From positions 47,463 to 111,462 of the forward strand of contig NZ_QFRA01000005.1 in assembly GCF_003243515.1 (NCBI RefSeq): a stretch of DNA of 64,000 bases, given 5' to 3'. The notes below the pieces were generated by a model. The model saw only the letters and a list, made by a program, of their open reading frames with translations. It was not told the origin of the DNA and did not search any database. Source of the stretch: Corynebacterium kroppenstedtii. Its GTDB lineage: Bacteria; Actinomycetota; Actinomycetes; Mycobacteriales; Mycobacteriaceae. The translations under genes and the position numbers were made by a program. Shown in pieces: positions 9,813 through 18,791 of the stretch; position 1 is the first letter of the stretch, and every line of letters begins with the position of its first letter.

Positions 9813-9887
9813 CCGGCGCGTTGCGGCTGACGCGCGTTGCCGGTGGTGCGGGTGGCATATCACTGCCGCGCCTACCGCCCGGCGCCC

Positions 9888-10376
9888 CTACCGGTAATCA
9901 AGCCCGGCGATAGCCATCCACCCGGTGCTGGTGATCCACCCGAGCGCGAAGGGAATAAGCACCCAACAAATAGCGAGCCAGGGGCGCCAGCGGTCATACC
10001 GGGCCCACTTGATATAGGTGGTCCACACCCCCCCGAGTGCGCCGATGAGGGCGATCGCCCCCGGCACCACGGGGAAAAGAATTTCGTAGGTACGCGAACA
10101 TATCCATGCTGACTCCCCCGCGTCGCAATCGGGGCCACCCTGGTTGTGCGAAATGATCAGGATGATTCCGGCCGCGAGCAGCGTGATCAGCGGTACCACG
10201 ATGACATACACGATGGCCTGGTGAGTGGACCGCGTGTGTTGTTCTAGGCGCAGTAATGGGTCGAGTTCGTAATCCAGCTGGGATGGTTTGGATGGTGTGG
10301 AGTCTGCTTTATCGACGGTGACGTGCTGGTCGGGGTCATCGGAGCGGTGAGAATAAGATTTCCCGTGGCTATCCAC
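9888..10376 (-). CDS. small membrane protein of unknown function
   Basis: 162 residues from a GTG at 10376 with a strong GAGGAGG about 6 bases upstream. A hydrophilic N-terminus of about 50 residues is followed by three membrane helices (about 55-78, 98-118, 128-150). A loop between helices 1 and 2 carries two cysteines (CDAGESAWIC), likely outside and possibly disulfide-bonded. I do not recognise the family. It converges with lepB and is downstream of the universal stress protein on the same strand. Confidence 0.65.
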   Translation of the reverse strand: MDSHGKSYSHRSDDPDQHVTVDKADSTPSKPSQLDYELDPLLRLEQHTRSTHQAIVYVIVVPLITLLAAGIILIISHNQGGPDCDAGESAWICSRTYEILFPVVPGAIALIGALGGVWTTYIKWARYDRWRPWLAICWVLIPFALGWITSTGWMAIAGLDYR

Positions 10377-10406
10377 TCGAACCTCCTCTACAGCGAAAAT
10401 GTTGAT

Positions 10407-11324
10407 TTAGACGGGAACAATAACAGTGGGGACGGGCGAATTCCGCACAATCTGGTTTGTCGACGAACCAAGGAACGTATGTCCGAAGACGCCCAGCGTG
10501 GAACTGCCCACGACTAGGAGGTCCCCTTTCTTCCAATCTAGGTCGGTGATGGAACTTTCCCAGTCCTCGCCGGACCCGATAGCAAGGTCGACGCGGAGAT
10601 CGTCAAAGCGCGCGAGCGCGCGTTCTTGTCCACGCTCAAGGATGCTTTGGGCCTGGTCACGCCATTGCCGGGTGGCCTCTTTGGCGTGTTTGTATAGCGT
10701 TTCGGTGGGGTACATCGACGGCCCGTGAGGCGTGAATGCCACAAGGCGGAGGGGAACATCCCATCGGTGTGCGTAGTCGCACGCTTTCCGCAGCGCCTCT
10801 TGCGATTGTTCAGTATCGACGTAGGCGCAGTTGACCCGCGTGACGCCTTTCTTAGATGCGCGCAGGTCACGCGGGGCCAGCCCCAGGGATACAGGTGCGC
10901 AGTGAAGCAGTGCGTCCGCTGTGGATCCGGCGACAAATCGGCCCTCGGGCGCAGAAGCGTGGGATCCGAGCAAGATAATCGTTGCGTTGAAATTAGTGGC
11001 AGCCGCGCTGAGGGCGTCGGTTTCGGAGGCGGCGGTGACAAACTGAAAGGGTGTGGCATCCAGGGAATCGTCGGGAACGCAGGCCTCTTTTAGAGCCTCA
11101 AGAGCAGCGCGTTCGCACTTTTTCGTTTCCTTGCGGATCCAACGTTGGTAGTCCTCCCCCAGCTCGTCGGGAGCGCCGGATGGCCATATCGAGGGCAGGA
11201 CAGTGACGGTCCGAATGACGGCTGGCGAGGTACGGGCGAACCATGCGGCGAATTCCTCGGCACTGGATTCGGTGGGATGAGGACGTCGGGCGATGAGGAT
11301 GCGAACCGGGGATTCGTTAGTCAC
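10407..11324 (-). CDS. universal stress protein, two-domain
   Basis: 305 residues from a GTG start. Two tandem Usp folds are visible. The second ends with the ATP-binding-type motif GDLLVVGSSTLGVFGHTFLGSS, close to the G2xG9GS/T pattern, and then the terminal strand PVPTVIVPV. The first half has the related LLGSHASAPEGRFVAGSTADALL. Tandem UspA proteins bind ATP and help survival under stress; the exact role is unknown. It lies downstream of the MarR gene on the same strand. Confidence 0.88.
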   Translation of the reverse strand: MTNESPVRILIARRPHPTESSAEEFAAWFARTSPAVIRTVTVLPSIWPSGAPDELGEDYQRWIRKETKKCERAALEALKEACVPDDSLDATPFQFVTAASETDALSAAATNFNATIILLGSHASAPEGRFVAGSTADALLHCAPVSLGLAPRDLRASKKGVTRVNCAYVDTEQSQEALRKACDYAHRWDVPLRLVAFTPHGPSMYPTETLYKHAKEATRQWRDQAQSILERGQERALARFDDLRVDLAIGSGEDWESSITDLDWKKGDLLVVGSSTLGVFGHTFLGSSTNQIVRNSPVPTVIVPV

Positions 11325-11366
11325 GGTGGTGCTCCGTTGGTCGGAAGGCTAGGGTTGGGACGTGTG

Positions 11367-11924
11367 TTAGTCGTGTGCTGGGTGTTCGTCTTCAGGGCCG
11401 CCCTCATGGTCATTGAGGATGCGCTCGAGGACGTCGGTAAGTTCGAGTGCTAGCTCTTTGCCGTCTTCGGTGTATTGAGCGATAAACCGCGCGAACTCAA
11501 GGTTTCGTTGTGCATTGATCCGCTCGAGCTCTTCCCTGCCGTGGTCCGTCAGGGCGACGGTTACTCCGCGGCGGTCGTGTTTATCGCGCTCCCGAACAAC
11601 AAGTCCGTCGAACTCGAGACGGTGAATCGCGTTCGATGCGGTGGGCATGCGGATGGACTCGAATTTGGCGATGTCACTAATCCGCATGGAACCGTGGTGT
11701 TCCAGCACGGAAAGTATGGAGATTTGGCTAGCGGTAAGAGCGGTGTGAACCGACTGACGGTAATAAATTAAGACGAGCCTGTTGAGAAGTGGTCGGAGCC
11801 GTGCCGCAATCTCTTCGATAGAAATGTCCTCAGGAGGTTGTTTCGAGGATTGTGTGGTGGCGTGGTCAGAAGTGGCGTCGCCTGAATTTTTATTGATGGA
11901 CTTGTCAATTGAGGTCATTGTCAC
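11367..11924 (-). CDS. MarR-family transcriptional regulator
   Basis: About 185 residues from GTG at 11924; ATG at 11918 is equally possible. A winged helix-turn-helix is clear: LTASQISILSVLEHHGSMRISDIAKFESIRMPTASNAIHRLEFDGLV, then the wing RERDKHDRRGVTVALTDHG. The DR-GV wing motif is typical of MarR. N- and C-terminal helices would form the dimer interface. The first 30 residues are polar and probably disordered. Its target may be its own promoter or the nearby universal stress gene; this is inference. Confidence 0.9.
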   Translation of the reverse strand: MTMTSIDKSINKNSGDATSDHATTQSSKQPPEDISIEEIAARLRPLLNRLVLIYYRQSVHTALTASQISILSVLEHHGSMRISDIAKFESIRMPTASNAIHRLEFDGLVVRERDKHDRRGVTVALTDHGREELERINAQRNLEFARFIAQYTEDGKELALELTDVLERILNDHEGGPEDEHPAHD

Positions 11925-12068
11925 CAGGTGCGTTAGTTAGAAGTGGACTCCTCTTATTATATGATGATTCTCACCCGCGCTAAAGCTGCTTTCGTGCAGT
12001 GAAGGGCTATGCGAGCCGACGGTGTGCGGGGCTATACATGTGAGGCTATTGTGCCTATAGTGACCGGG

Positions 12069-12461
12069 ATGAGCTGGACAGAGACGAGGAATCATCAGCT
12101 TGATCGGCGACGGTTGCTGGCTGAATACCGCCGGGGAGAGATCTCTGCGGAGGAATTGCGGCAGTCGTCGCGTCGGCTGATTGATGCCGCTGATTTTCAT
12201 GGTGAACCACAAGATCGGCCGTGTCCGTTGTGTGGAAAAAGGACGTTAAAAAATGTCATCTGGATATTCGGCGACAACTTGGGGAAAATAGCAGGGACCG
12301 CGCGTAGTCGTCGAGAGGTTGAGGCCCTGGCGGAAACCTATGGCGACATAACCGCCCACATTGTGGAGGTATGCGTGCATTGCCGGTGGAACGTGCTGCT
12401 TCGTGAGATGCTTGCCCGTGTAGGAAGTGGTACGTCCAAACCTCGCGTAGAGGAGAAGTAG
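12069..12461 (+). CDS. DUF5318-like protein upstream of the class A PBP
   Basis: 130 residues from the ATG at 12069 (MSWTETRNHQLDRRRLLAEY). It has two Cys pairs, CPLCGK near residue 60 and CVHCRWN near residue 108, which look like a zinc-binding site. The position directly before a class A PBP matches the Rv0049-Rv0050 order of mycobacteria, as I recall it. Function is unknown; link to peptidoglycan synthesis is by context only. The next gene starts 5 bases downstream. Confidence 0.8.
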   Translation: MSWTETRNHQLDRRRLLAEYRRGEISAEELRQSSRRLIDAADFHGEPQDRPCPLCGKRTLKNVIWIFGDNLGKIAGTARSRREVEALAETYGDITAHIVEVCVHCRWNVLLREMLARVGSGTSKPRVEEK

Positions 12462-12466
12462 GAATA

Positions 12467-14644
12467 GTGAGTAACAAACAACCACGAAGGCAGGCCAAGA
12501 CGCCCACCTGGAAAAAGGTGCTGCTATGGACAGGTGTGATCCTCCTTGTCCTCATTCTTGCGCCTGTTGTGGCATTCTTTTCCGCCTACGCGGTAACGAA
12601 AGTTCCGGAGCCTCAAGAGCTACAAACTAATCAGATTGCGACGATGTACGCGTCGGACTCCTCCACCCAGTTGGCGCGCATCGTCCCGCCCGGCGGTAAC
12701 CGTACGGATATTGATCTGTCGGAGATACCTCAACCGGTGCGACAAGCCGTGCTGGCCGCGGAGGACCGTTCTTTCTATTCCAATCCTGGCTTCTCCGTTA
12801 AAGGTTTCGGACGCGCTGCGCTGGGGCTTGTGACGGGTAAGGAATCCTCTGGTGGTGGTTCCACCATCACTCAGCAGTATGTGAAGAACGCCCTCGTGGG
12901 TAACGAGCACTCCTACACGCGTAAGGCTAAGGAACTCGTTATTTCGGCGAAGATGGCCCGCGAGTGGTCCAAAGATGAAATCCTCGGCGCGTATTTGAAC
13001 ACTATTTATTTTGGTCGTAACGCGTATGGCATCGCTGCAGCGTCGAAGGCGTATTTCAACAAGGACGTGAAGGACCTCACGCCGGAGGAAGGCGCTGTGT
13101 TGGCTGCATCTATTCAGCGTCCGTCGGAGTTGGATCCCTGGACTAATCGCCAGGCTGCTGAAGAACGTTGGAATTATGTCATGGACGGTATGGCCGACAT
13201 GGGTGCGATTAACGGTGAGGAACGCGCTCAGGCCGTATACCCCGAGGTCATCGACCCGAATACGATCGATACGGGCTCTGAAGTTGAGGGCACGAATGGT
13301 CTGATTAAGTCGCAGGTCATGTCCGAGCTTGAGGCATCTGGCATTAGTGAGCAGGACGTCAACACCCAGGGGTTAAAGATTACGACGACGATTGACCCCA
13401 AGGTTCAGAAGTCTGTAACGGACACGGTGAAGAACCGCATGCAGGAATACCCAGATGATTACCGCACCGCAGTGGTCTCGGTTGATCCCCGCAATGGCGC
13501 GGTGAAGGGCTATTACGGTGGCGACGATCCTAATGGTTGGGACTTCGCAAACACCGGCCTCCAGACCGGTTCGACGTTCAAGATCTTCGGTTTGGCCGCG
13601 GGCCTGGAGCAGGGAATGTCGCTCTCCCGCGTGTACTCCTCTGCCCCGGTGACCATTAACAACCTGACCATTCAGAACTCTGAAGGCGAATCCTGTGGTT
13701 CCTGTAGCTTGGCCACAGCGTTGAAGATGTCGCTGAACACGAGCTTCGTGCGTATGCAGCATGATTTGAAGCATGGTGCGAAGGACACGGCTGATATGGC
13801 GCACCGCCTGGGTATCCCGACCGAGGTCAATGGCGAAAAGACATTGCAGGAAAAGGATGGCCGGGTGTACGACGGCGTCATCTTGGGCCAGTACTTAACC
13901 CGCCCGATTGACATGGCGACGGGCCTGTCCACGCTGGCGGATAACGGTATGTACCACCAGACGCACTTTGTTCAGAAGGTGGAAACGTCGTCAGGCAAGG
14001 TCCTGCTGGACCGGTCGAACGTCGAGGGCGATCAGCGTATTGATAAAGATGTTGCCAATAACGTCATTTCGGCGATGGAGCCGATTGCGTCGTATTCGCG
14101 CAATCACGGCCTGGCTGGTGGCCGGACCTCGGCGGCGAAATCCGGTACGGCTCAGCTGGGTGATACCGGCAATAACAAGGACGCCTGGTTTGTTGGTGCA
14201 ACCCCGCAATTAGCGACGGCGGTCTGGGTCGGCACGAACGACGGCCAGCCCATTTTCTACTCGGGTCGTCCGATGTATGGTGTTGGACTCCCCGCCGACA
14301 TTTGGAAGCAGACCATGGATAGTGCTTTGCAGGGCGAAGACTATATGGCCTTTGGTGATTCGGGTTCGTCGGGCTCCAAGCAGGCGAATACAAACTCGGG
14401 CGGGTCGAAGAAGACCTATACCCAAACGACGACGGTCCAACAGCAGCAGCCGCAGCGTACTCGTGCACCCCAGACGCAGGTGCCACAGCAGCAGTACGTG
14501 CCCGAGACGCAGGAGACTCCCGCCCCGACGCCGCAAGCACCCGACAATGGTGGTCTGAATATTCCGACGCGGACGCAGGAAATTGTCCCCGGTGTGGAGG
14601 TTCCCGTTCCGGACTTGGGTAACAACGACGAGCCGGCTCCGTAG
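12467..14644 (+). CDS. class A penicillin-binding protein (PonA1-type)
   Basis: 725 residues from a GTG. A short basic cytoplasmic tail and one membrane helix (about 17-42) are followed by the glycosyltransferase domain with catalytic EDRSFYSNPG (Glu99) and GGSTITQQYVKN. The transpeptidase domain has STFK (Ser369-Lys372), SLN (about 422-424) and KSGTA (about 557). The C-terminal 90 residues are a Pro/Gln/Thr-rich low-complexity tail, probably wall-embedded. It polymerises and crosslinks peptidoglycan. Position between the DUF5318-like gene and the GT87 gene matches ponA1 of mycobacteria. Confidence 0.95.
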   Translation: MSNKQPRRQAKTPTWKKVLLWTGVILLVLILAPVVAFFSAYAVTKVPEPQELQTNQIATMYASDSSTQLARIVPPGGNRTDIDLSEIPQPVRQAVLAAEDRSFYSNPGFSVKGFGRAALGLVTGKESSGGGSTITQQYVKNALVGNEHSYTRKAKELVISAKMAREWSKDEILGAYLNTIYFGRNAYGIAAASKAYFNKDVKDLTPEEGAVLAASIQRPSELDPWTNRQAAEERWNYVMDGMADMGAINGEERAQAVYPEVIDPNTIDTGSEVEGTNGLIKSQVMSELEASGISEQDVNTQGLKITTTIDPKVQKSVTDTVKNRMQEYPDDYRTAVVSVDPRNGAVKGYYGGDDPNGWDFANTGLQTGSTFKIFGLAAGLEQGMSLSRVYSSAPVTINNLTIQNSEGESCGSCSLATALKMSLNTSFVRMQHDLKHGAKDTADMAHRLGIPTEVNGEKTLQEKDGRVYDGVILGQYLTRPIDMATGLSTLADNGMYHQTHFVQKVETSSGKVLLDRSNVEGDQRIDKDVANNVISAMEPIASYSRNHGLAGGRTSAAKSGTAQLGDTGNNKDAWFVGATPQLATAVWVGTNDGQPIFYSGRPMYGVGLPADIWKQTMDSALQGEDYMAFGDSGSSGSKQANTNSGGSKKTYTQTTTVQQQQPQRTRAPQTQVPQQQYVPETQETPAPTPQAPDNGGLNIPTRTQEIVPGVEVPVPDLGNNDEPAP

Positions 14645-14670
14645 TTCATCGATGAGTCGGCCCGTACAGA

Positions 14671-16242
14671 GTGAAGAAGGACATAGTGGCGTTGGGTGCA
14701 GGTAGAGGAAAAGAACAGCAGGACACCGACGTGTTGAGGGTTCAGCCGAGCCTGACGGAGCCCGCAGCGCAACGGTGGACTCATTTCCTTGGGGGGCCTA
14801 TTGCGCGCCACGGTCTCGTCGGGCGAGCAGTATGGGCCACTCCCCTCCGCGTCCTGATGGGCCTGGCCCTGGGCATGATGTCCCTGGGTTGGCTCTCGAA
14901 GGCGGATTGTCTTCGTGGCGACGGTGACGGGGTGAATTGGACCGCGAACCGTCAGTACATCTCCGGGTGTTACGCGGATTCCATTCCGCTGTACAGCATT
15001 GAAGGCCTGAAGGATGGGCACTTTCCGTATGTCTACTCCTGGGCCGGTGATGGTGGCACCCGTCATATGGAGTACCCGGTTCTCACCGGGCTCTACCAGT
15101 GGTTATGCGCCCAGTTAGCGGCCCCCTTGCACTGGTTTGCGGACCTCATTGGGTGGTCGGTGCCCCGCGTCGATTTCTATTTCGGTGTGAACGCAGTGTT
15201 CCTTGCGATTGCGTGGATCGGGACGTTGTGGTTCACCTATCAGTTGGCCGGTCACCGCGTGTGGGACGTCATTCTGGTTGCGGCCAGCCCCATCGTGGGT
15301 GTGCACATCTTCACCAATTTCGACTCTCTAGCGACAGTGTGTGCGATGGGTGCCATTTTCCTCTGGACCAGGAAGAAGTACGCAGGAGCTGGGATTCTCA
15401 TCGGCCTGGGGGCGGCCGCAAAGCTCTGGCCCGCGTATACCTTAGGTGCTTTCCTCGTGCTGGTCATCCGCCACCGTTGGCGGGAGCGCACGGAATTCAT
15501 CAACACGGTGGTTTCGGCTGTGGTCACCTGGCTTGTGGTGAATATCCCGATCATGATTGCATCCCCTGCCGGATGGGCGGAATTCTTCACCCGGAATGGG
15601 AAGAGAGCAGCTGAAGATTCGACGATCTACAGCGTGCTTTCATGGCTGACTGGGTTCAGTTACTCCACCACTGTCCCGGTGAAGGCGCAGTCGATCATCT
15701 CGTTCGTGTTGTTCGGGCTGTGCTGTGTCGGAATTTTGGTTCTCGGGCTGAAGGTCAAACGCGAGCCTGCAGTGTGGGAACTGTCGTTGTTGATCATCGC
15801 CGCGTTCGTGTTGACCAGTAAGGTATGGAGCCCACAATACTCGTTGTGGCTCGTGTCCCTCGTCGCGCTGTCTCTCCCCCGCTGGCGTCTGGTGTTCGCC
15901 TGGATGTGGGTGGAAGCTATTTACTGGTTCGTGCGCATGTGGTGGTTCACGGGGGCGGACAATAAAGGCGCGCCAGACTGGCTTTTCAACTCCTTCGTGA
16001 TCGCGCGGGACGCGCTTGTTGTGGCCATCCTTGTGCTGGTGATCCAGCAGATGCGTGGTACACGTCCCGACGCTCCACGAACGATGGTCCAGGCGGAGGT
16101 CCCTGGGCAGCAGGAAACGGATGTGGTGGCGTCGCAGCGCGGTCCGTCGTCGGCAATGAGTAGTCGGACGGTAACTAGTGATGTGGTAACTAGCCGTGCG
16201 GATCTCGTCGGTACACGATCAAATGTGGGGGCTACAGCATGA
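14671..16242 (+). CDS. GT87 (DUF2029) polyprenol-dependent glycosyltransferase
   Basis: 523 residues with about ten or more membrane helices. It carries a GT-C-type extracytoplasmic loop after helix 1 including GDGGTRHMEYPVLTG, the acidic/His motif of the family. GLGAAAKLWPAY is a second conserved block. The family transfers mannose or arabinose from polyprenyl phosphate to wall lipids or glycans. It corresponds in position to Rv0051 of M. tuberculosis. The C-terminal 60 residues are cytoplasmic and low complexity. It overlaps the next small gene by 4 bases. Confidence 0.85.
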   Translation: MKKDIVALGAGRGKEQQDTDVLRVQPSLTEPAAQRWTHFLGGPIARHGLVGRAVWATPLRVLMGLALGMMSLGWLSKADCLRGDGDGVNWTANRQYISGCYADSIPLYSIEGLKDGHFPYVYSWAGDGGTRHMEYPVLTGLYQWLCAQLAAPLHWFADLIGWSVPRVDFYFGVNAVFLAIAWIGTLWFTYQLAGHRVWDVILVAASPIVGVHIFTNFDSLATVCAMGAIFLWTRKKYAGAGILIGLGAAAKLWPAYTLGAFLVLVIRHRWRERTEFINTVVSAVVTWLVVNIPIMIASPAGWAEFFTRNGKRAAEDSTIYSVLSWLTGFSYSTTVPVKAQSIISFVLFGLCCVGILVLGLKVKREPAVWELSLLIIAAFVLTSKVWSPQYSLWLVSLVALSLPRWRLVFAWMWVEAIYWFVRMWWFTGADNKGAPDWLFNSFVIARDALVVAILVLVIQQMRGTRPDAPRTMVQAEVPGQQETDVVASQRGPSSAMSSRTVTSDVVTSRADLVGTRSNVGATA

Positions 16243-16427
16243 CTCCTCAAGTGACGTTGACGATCATTAGCGTTTTTATCGGATTCTTCTTATTCACCGC
16301 CTCGTTTGCCAGTTTCATGTACAAGAAGCCGGCAAAGGTGACGTGGTGGTTATTCGGGATCGCCGTTTTCTTTATCACTGTTGTGCCGGTGACCGTTGCT
16401 GTCTTTTGGGCAACGCTCATCAATTAG
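16239..16427 (+). CDS. two-helix small membrane protein
   Basis: 62 residues, nearly all hydrophobic, with two membrane helices separated by a short basic loop (YKKPAKVTW). Its ATGA overlap with the GT87 gene argues that it is real and translated together with it. No family recognised. It may be an accessory subunit of the glycosyltransferase (inference). Confidence 0.65.
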   Translation: MTPQVTLTIISVFIGFFLFTASFASFMYKKPAKVTWWLFGIAVFFITVVPVTVAVFWATLIN

Positions 16428-16493
16428 ACGGGTTGCTCATCATCTAGCCAGCCGGCCGTGTTTTCATGTGGCTCTTTTTTGCGGTTCCGGGTT

Positions 16494-16521
16494 TTGCCTC
16501 TGGCCAGTGGTTTGGTAGTCT
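16494..16521 (+). promoter_or_regulatory. candidate promoter of the rpsF operon
   Basis: TTGCCT at 16494-16499 and TAGTCT at 16516-16521 with a 16-base spacer fit an actinobacterial housekeeping promoter. This would start transcription around 16527, giving a leader of about 85 bases before rpsF. Confidence 0.45.
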
Positions 16522-16610
16522 CGGGGGGTTGCTTGACGCAACGAACCCTCCTGTCGCGCTAACGATGGCGCGGCCGAAATACGACTAGACCATAGGAGGT
16601 GATGAGGTCC
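16522..16610 (+). promoter_or_regulatory. structured rpsF leader, candidate S6 autoregulatory element
   Basis: Two hairpins can be drawn. GTTGC (16528-16532) pairs with GCAAC (16538-16542), extended by a G-run/C-run pairing across a GAA internal loop. CGCGC (16555-16559) pairs with GCGCG (16568-16572), followed by CCGAAAT. In many bacteria an mRNA structure in the rpsF leader binds the S6:S18 pair and represses the operon. I infer, but cannot show, that this is such an element. The Shine-Dalgarno AGGAGG is at 16594-16599. Confidence 0.4.
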
Positions 16611-16898
16611 GTGCGTCACTACGAAATCATGATCATTCTCGATCCCGCGCAGGATGAGCGCACTGTAGCCCCGTCCCTGGATAAGTATCTCGATGTTGTC
16701 CGCAAAGAGAAGGGCAACGTTGACAAGGTTGATATTTGGGGCAAGCGCCGTTTGGCCTACCCCATTCAGAAGAAAGAGGAAGGCATCTACGTTGTCGTGG
16801 ACTTCACCTGTGAGTCTGCAACTGTGCTGGAAGTCGACCGTCTGCTCAACCTGAATGATTCGGTGTTGCGTACGAAAGTTCTGCGGACCGACGCCTAA
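16611..16898 (+). CDS. rpsF: 30S ribosomal protein S6
   Basis: 95 residues from the GTG at 16611 (VRHYEIMIILDP). This start is preferred over the GTG at 16599, which would overlap the Shine-Dalgarno AGGAGG at 16594-16599. The sequence shows the S6 signature RHYEIMIILDP, then WGKRRLAYPIQKKEEGIYVVVDF. It binds 16S rRNA with S18. First gene of rpsF-ssb-rplI; rpsR, which often lies here, is absent. Confidence 0.97.
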   Translation: MRHYEIMIILDPAQDERTVAPSLDKYLDVVRKEKGNVDKVDIWGKRRLAYPIQKKEEGIYVVVDFTCESATVLEVDRLLNLNDSVLRTKVLRTDA

Positions 16899-16977
16899 AA
16901 AGGCACACTGGTAGAAACACTAGTGTCAGGTTTTATCTGACCATCAAACCGGTTGTCCTGCAGAGAGAGGATTCATC

Positions 16978-17556
16978 ATGGCACAAGGAGAGACACCTAT
17001 CACGGTCGTCGGCAATCTTGTTGCTGACCCAGAACTTCGTTACACCCCGTCGGGTGCTCCTGTGGCTAATTTCCGCGTGGCATCGACGCCACGTCGTTAC
17101 GATTCCCAAACCAACCAGTGGGTTGATGGGGATGCGATGTTCCTCACCTGCAATGTGTGGCGCCAGGCCGCCGAGAACGCTGCTGAATCGTTAAAAAAAG
17201 GCATGCGCGTGATCGTCAATGGTCGCTTGCGCCAACGGAGTTTTGAGACTCGGGACGGCGAACAGCGTCGCGTGTTTGAAATCGAGGTCGACGAGGTCGG
17301 CCCGTCGTTGAAGTACGCCACGGCAAACGTCGAAAAGACGAGTGGCGGAGGCAACGGATTCAACCAAGGCGGCGGTGGCTTCGGTGGAAACCGAGGCGGA
17401 GGTTTTAACTCCAATCGCGGCCAGCAGTCTCAAGGCAACCAGGGCTTCGGCGGTTCCGGAGGGAACTCGGGCGCGGATCAGGATCCGTGGAATTCCGCTC
17501 CCAGCCAGGGCTCCAGCCAAGGGTTTGGTGGGGCAGATGATGAGCCACCCTTCTAA
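16978..17556 (+). CDS. ssb: single-stranded DNA-binding protein
   Basis: 192 residues. The OB-fold covers about residues 1-115 (TPITVVGNLVADPELRYTPSGAPVANFRVAS at the start). A Gly/Asn/Gln-rich linker follows, and the conserved acidic tip DDEPPF ends the protein and recruits partner proteins. It coats single-stranded DNA in replication and repair. Placement with rpsF and rplI is the usual actinobacterial order. Confidence 0.96.
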   Translation: MAQGETPITVVGNLVADPELRYTPSGAPVANFRVASTPRRYDSQTNQWVDGDAMFLTCNVWRQAAENAAESLKKGMRVIVNGRLRQRSFETRDGEQRRVFEIEVDEVGPSLKYATANVEKTSGGGNGFNQGGGGFGGNRGGGFNSNRGQQSQGNQGFGGSGGNSGADQDPWNSAPSQGSSQGFGGADDEPPF

Positions 17557-17584
17557 CTAATCAACGTAAGAAAGGCTAGGGATC

Positions 17585-18037
17585 ATGAAGCTGATCCTCA
17601 CCGCCGCCATTGACAATCTCGGTGTTCCTGGTGACATCGTCGAGGTCAAGGCCGGCTATGGAAGAAACTACCTGCTCCCGCGCGGGTACGCGGTCCCCGC
17701 TACTCGTGGTGCAGAGAAGCAGGTTCAGGATTTGAAGCGTGCGCAGGAAGCGCGTGCTATTCGCGACGCCGATCGTGCTCGCGAGGTCAAAGAGCAGTTG
17801 GCGAACCTGGAAGGCGTTTCTGTCGCCGTCCGCACTGCCAACAATGGCAAGCTGTTCGGGTCTGTTAAGCCTAACGACGTTGCTCAAGCCGTCGTAGCTG
17901 CTGGTGGTCCGGAGCTGGATAAGCACAGCATTGACATGACCAAGGGTTTTGTGAAGTCGACGGGTAAATACTCGGTGGACGTGAAGCTCCACGAGGATAT
18001 CCACGGCTCGATTAACTTCGAGGTCGTATCCCAGTAG
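17585..18037 (+). CDS. rplI: 50S ribosomal protein L9
   Basis: 150 residues. The N-terminal signature MKLILTAAIDNLGVPGDIVEVK leads into GYGRNYLLPRGYA, then the long central helix (EKQVQDLKRAQEARAIRDADRAREVKEQ), then the C-terminal rRNA-binding domain. It stabilises the L1 stalk base. The gene ends the operon and is followed by a terminator about 240 bases downstream. Confidence 0.97.
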   Translation: MKLILTAAIDNLGVPGDIVEVKAGYGRNYLLPRGYAVPATRGAEKQVQDLKRAQEARAIRDADRAREVKEQLANLEGVSVAVRTANNGKLFGSVKPNDVAQAVVAAGGPELDKHSIDMTKGFVKSTGKYSVDVKLHEDIHGSINFEVVSQ

Positions 18038-18201
18038 TTTCTGGTTTTACACTTTTTGAATTCCTTCCGGGGATTCGACACCCCCGGTCGACAACAGCGT
18101 GTAGGACCCAGCCGCGGGTTATTGCTGCACTCGGTGGCAATTCAGTGGCACGGGGGCTTGATAACGGATGTGGCGCGTTGTGTGGCCATTCCGTGATATG
18201 C

Positions 18202-18226
18202 ACGGCGCGACTCGACACCGCGCCGT
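18202..18226. repeat. perfect 8-bp inverted repeat
   Basis: ACGGCGCG at 18202-18209 and CGCGCCGT at 18219-18226 form a stem with a 9-base loop, followed by ATTATT. It could be a first weak terminator after rplI or a protein site. Confidence 0.5.
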
Positions 18227-18280
18227 ATTATTCACTCCACGTTGGGTGTGCTTCGACACCATGCCCGGCGTGAAGTAACG

Positions 18281-18313
18281 ACGGGTCTGGCAGGGTATGC
18301 CGGGCCCGTTTTT
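18281..18313 (+). terminator. Rho-independent terminator downstream of rplI
   Basis: A 12-bp stem with two or three G-T pairs (ACGGGTCTGGCA with TGCCGGGCCCGT), a GGGTA loop and a run of five T. This is the most likely end of the rpsF-ssb-rplI transcript. Confidence 0.7.
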
Positions 18314-18611
18314 CGTATGCGAGGACCTTCCACGCAAGAGGCATCATGCGCACACGAGCAACGTCGTTCAACACCTGTGAATGGTGATAGAGATGTAGTC
18401 GGATGTCGTGGATGGGGCTGGGGATAACACGCACAGGTTAGGTGCTTGACAACCGGCCTTTTACCCCATTTTGCTCGGATATTTCCCCAGTTCACGATAA
18501 AAAGGCCCAGCGTAGGAGCGGTTTTCCACCGGTACTGTGAGATTCGTCAAATCAAAATTTCACAGGGTTGACCTGCGCAAACGCTAGTTTTCGCAGGTCG
18601 CGATAAAAACT

Positions 18612-18699
18612 TGTCCACAGTAAATTCCACAGGCCGACGTGGGAAACGGTGAATTCTCCACATTTTATCCACAGGCGGTGTGCGAAACCTGTGGATAAC
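18612..18699. promoter_or_regulatory. cluster of DnaA boxes upstream of dnaB
   Basis: Two perfect DnaA boxes face each other: TTATCCACA at 18666-18674 and its complement TGTGGATAA at 18691-18699. Two one-mismatch boxes lie beside them: TTGTCCACA at 18612-18620 and TTCTCCACA at 18655-18663. A weaker TTTTCCACC lies at 18523-18531. An AT-richer stretch (18547-18562) lies upstream. The 900-bp gap between rplI and dnaB (18038-18937) has no convincing gene. The boxes suggest DnaA binding, either to control dnaB or to titrate DnaA. Confidence 0.75.
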
Positions 18700-18791
18700 T
18701 TCGTCGGGAAGTAGCTATTGAGATTTGCATCCTAGCCCTCGGGGCTTTATGAAAAGCAGTGAAGAGTCACTCTGAGCAACCCCTTCCGGTG

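Noticed and set aside
18612..18699. Calling the DnaA boxes the chromosome origin
   Set aside because: dnaA, dnaN and recF are not here and no strong AT-rich unwinding element was seen. Kept only as a DnaA-box cluster.
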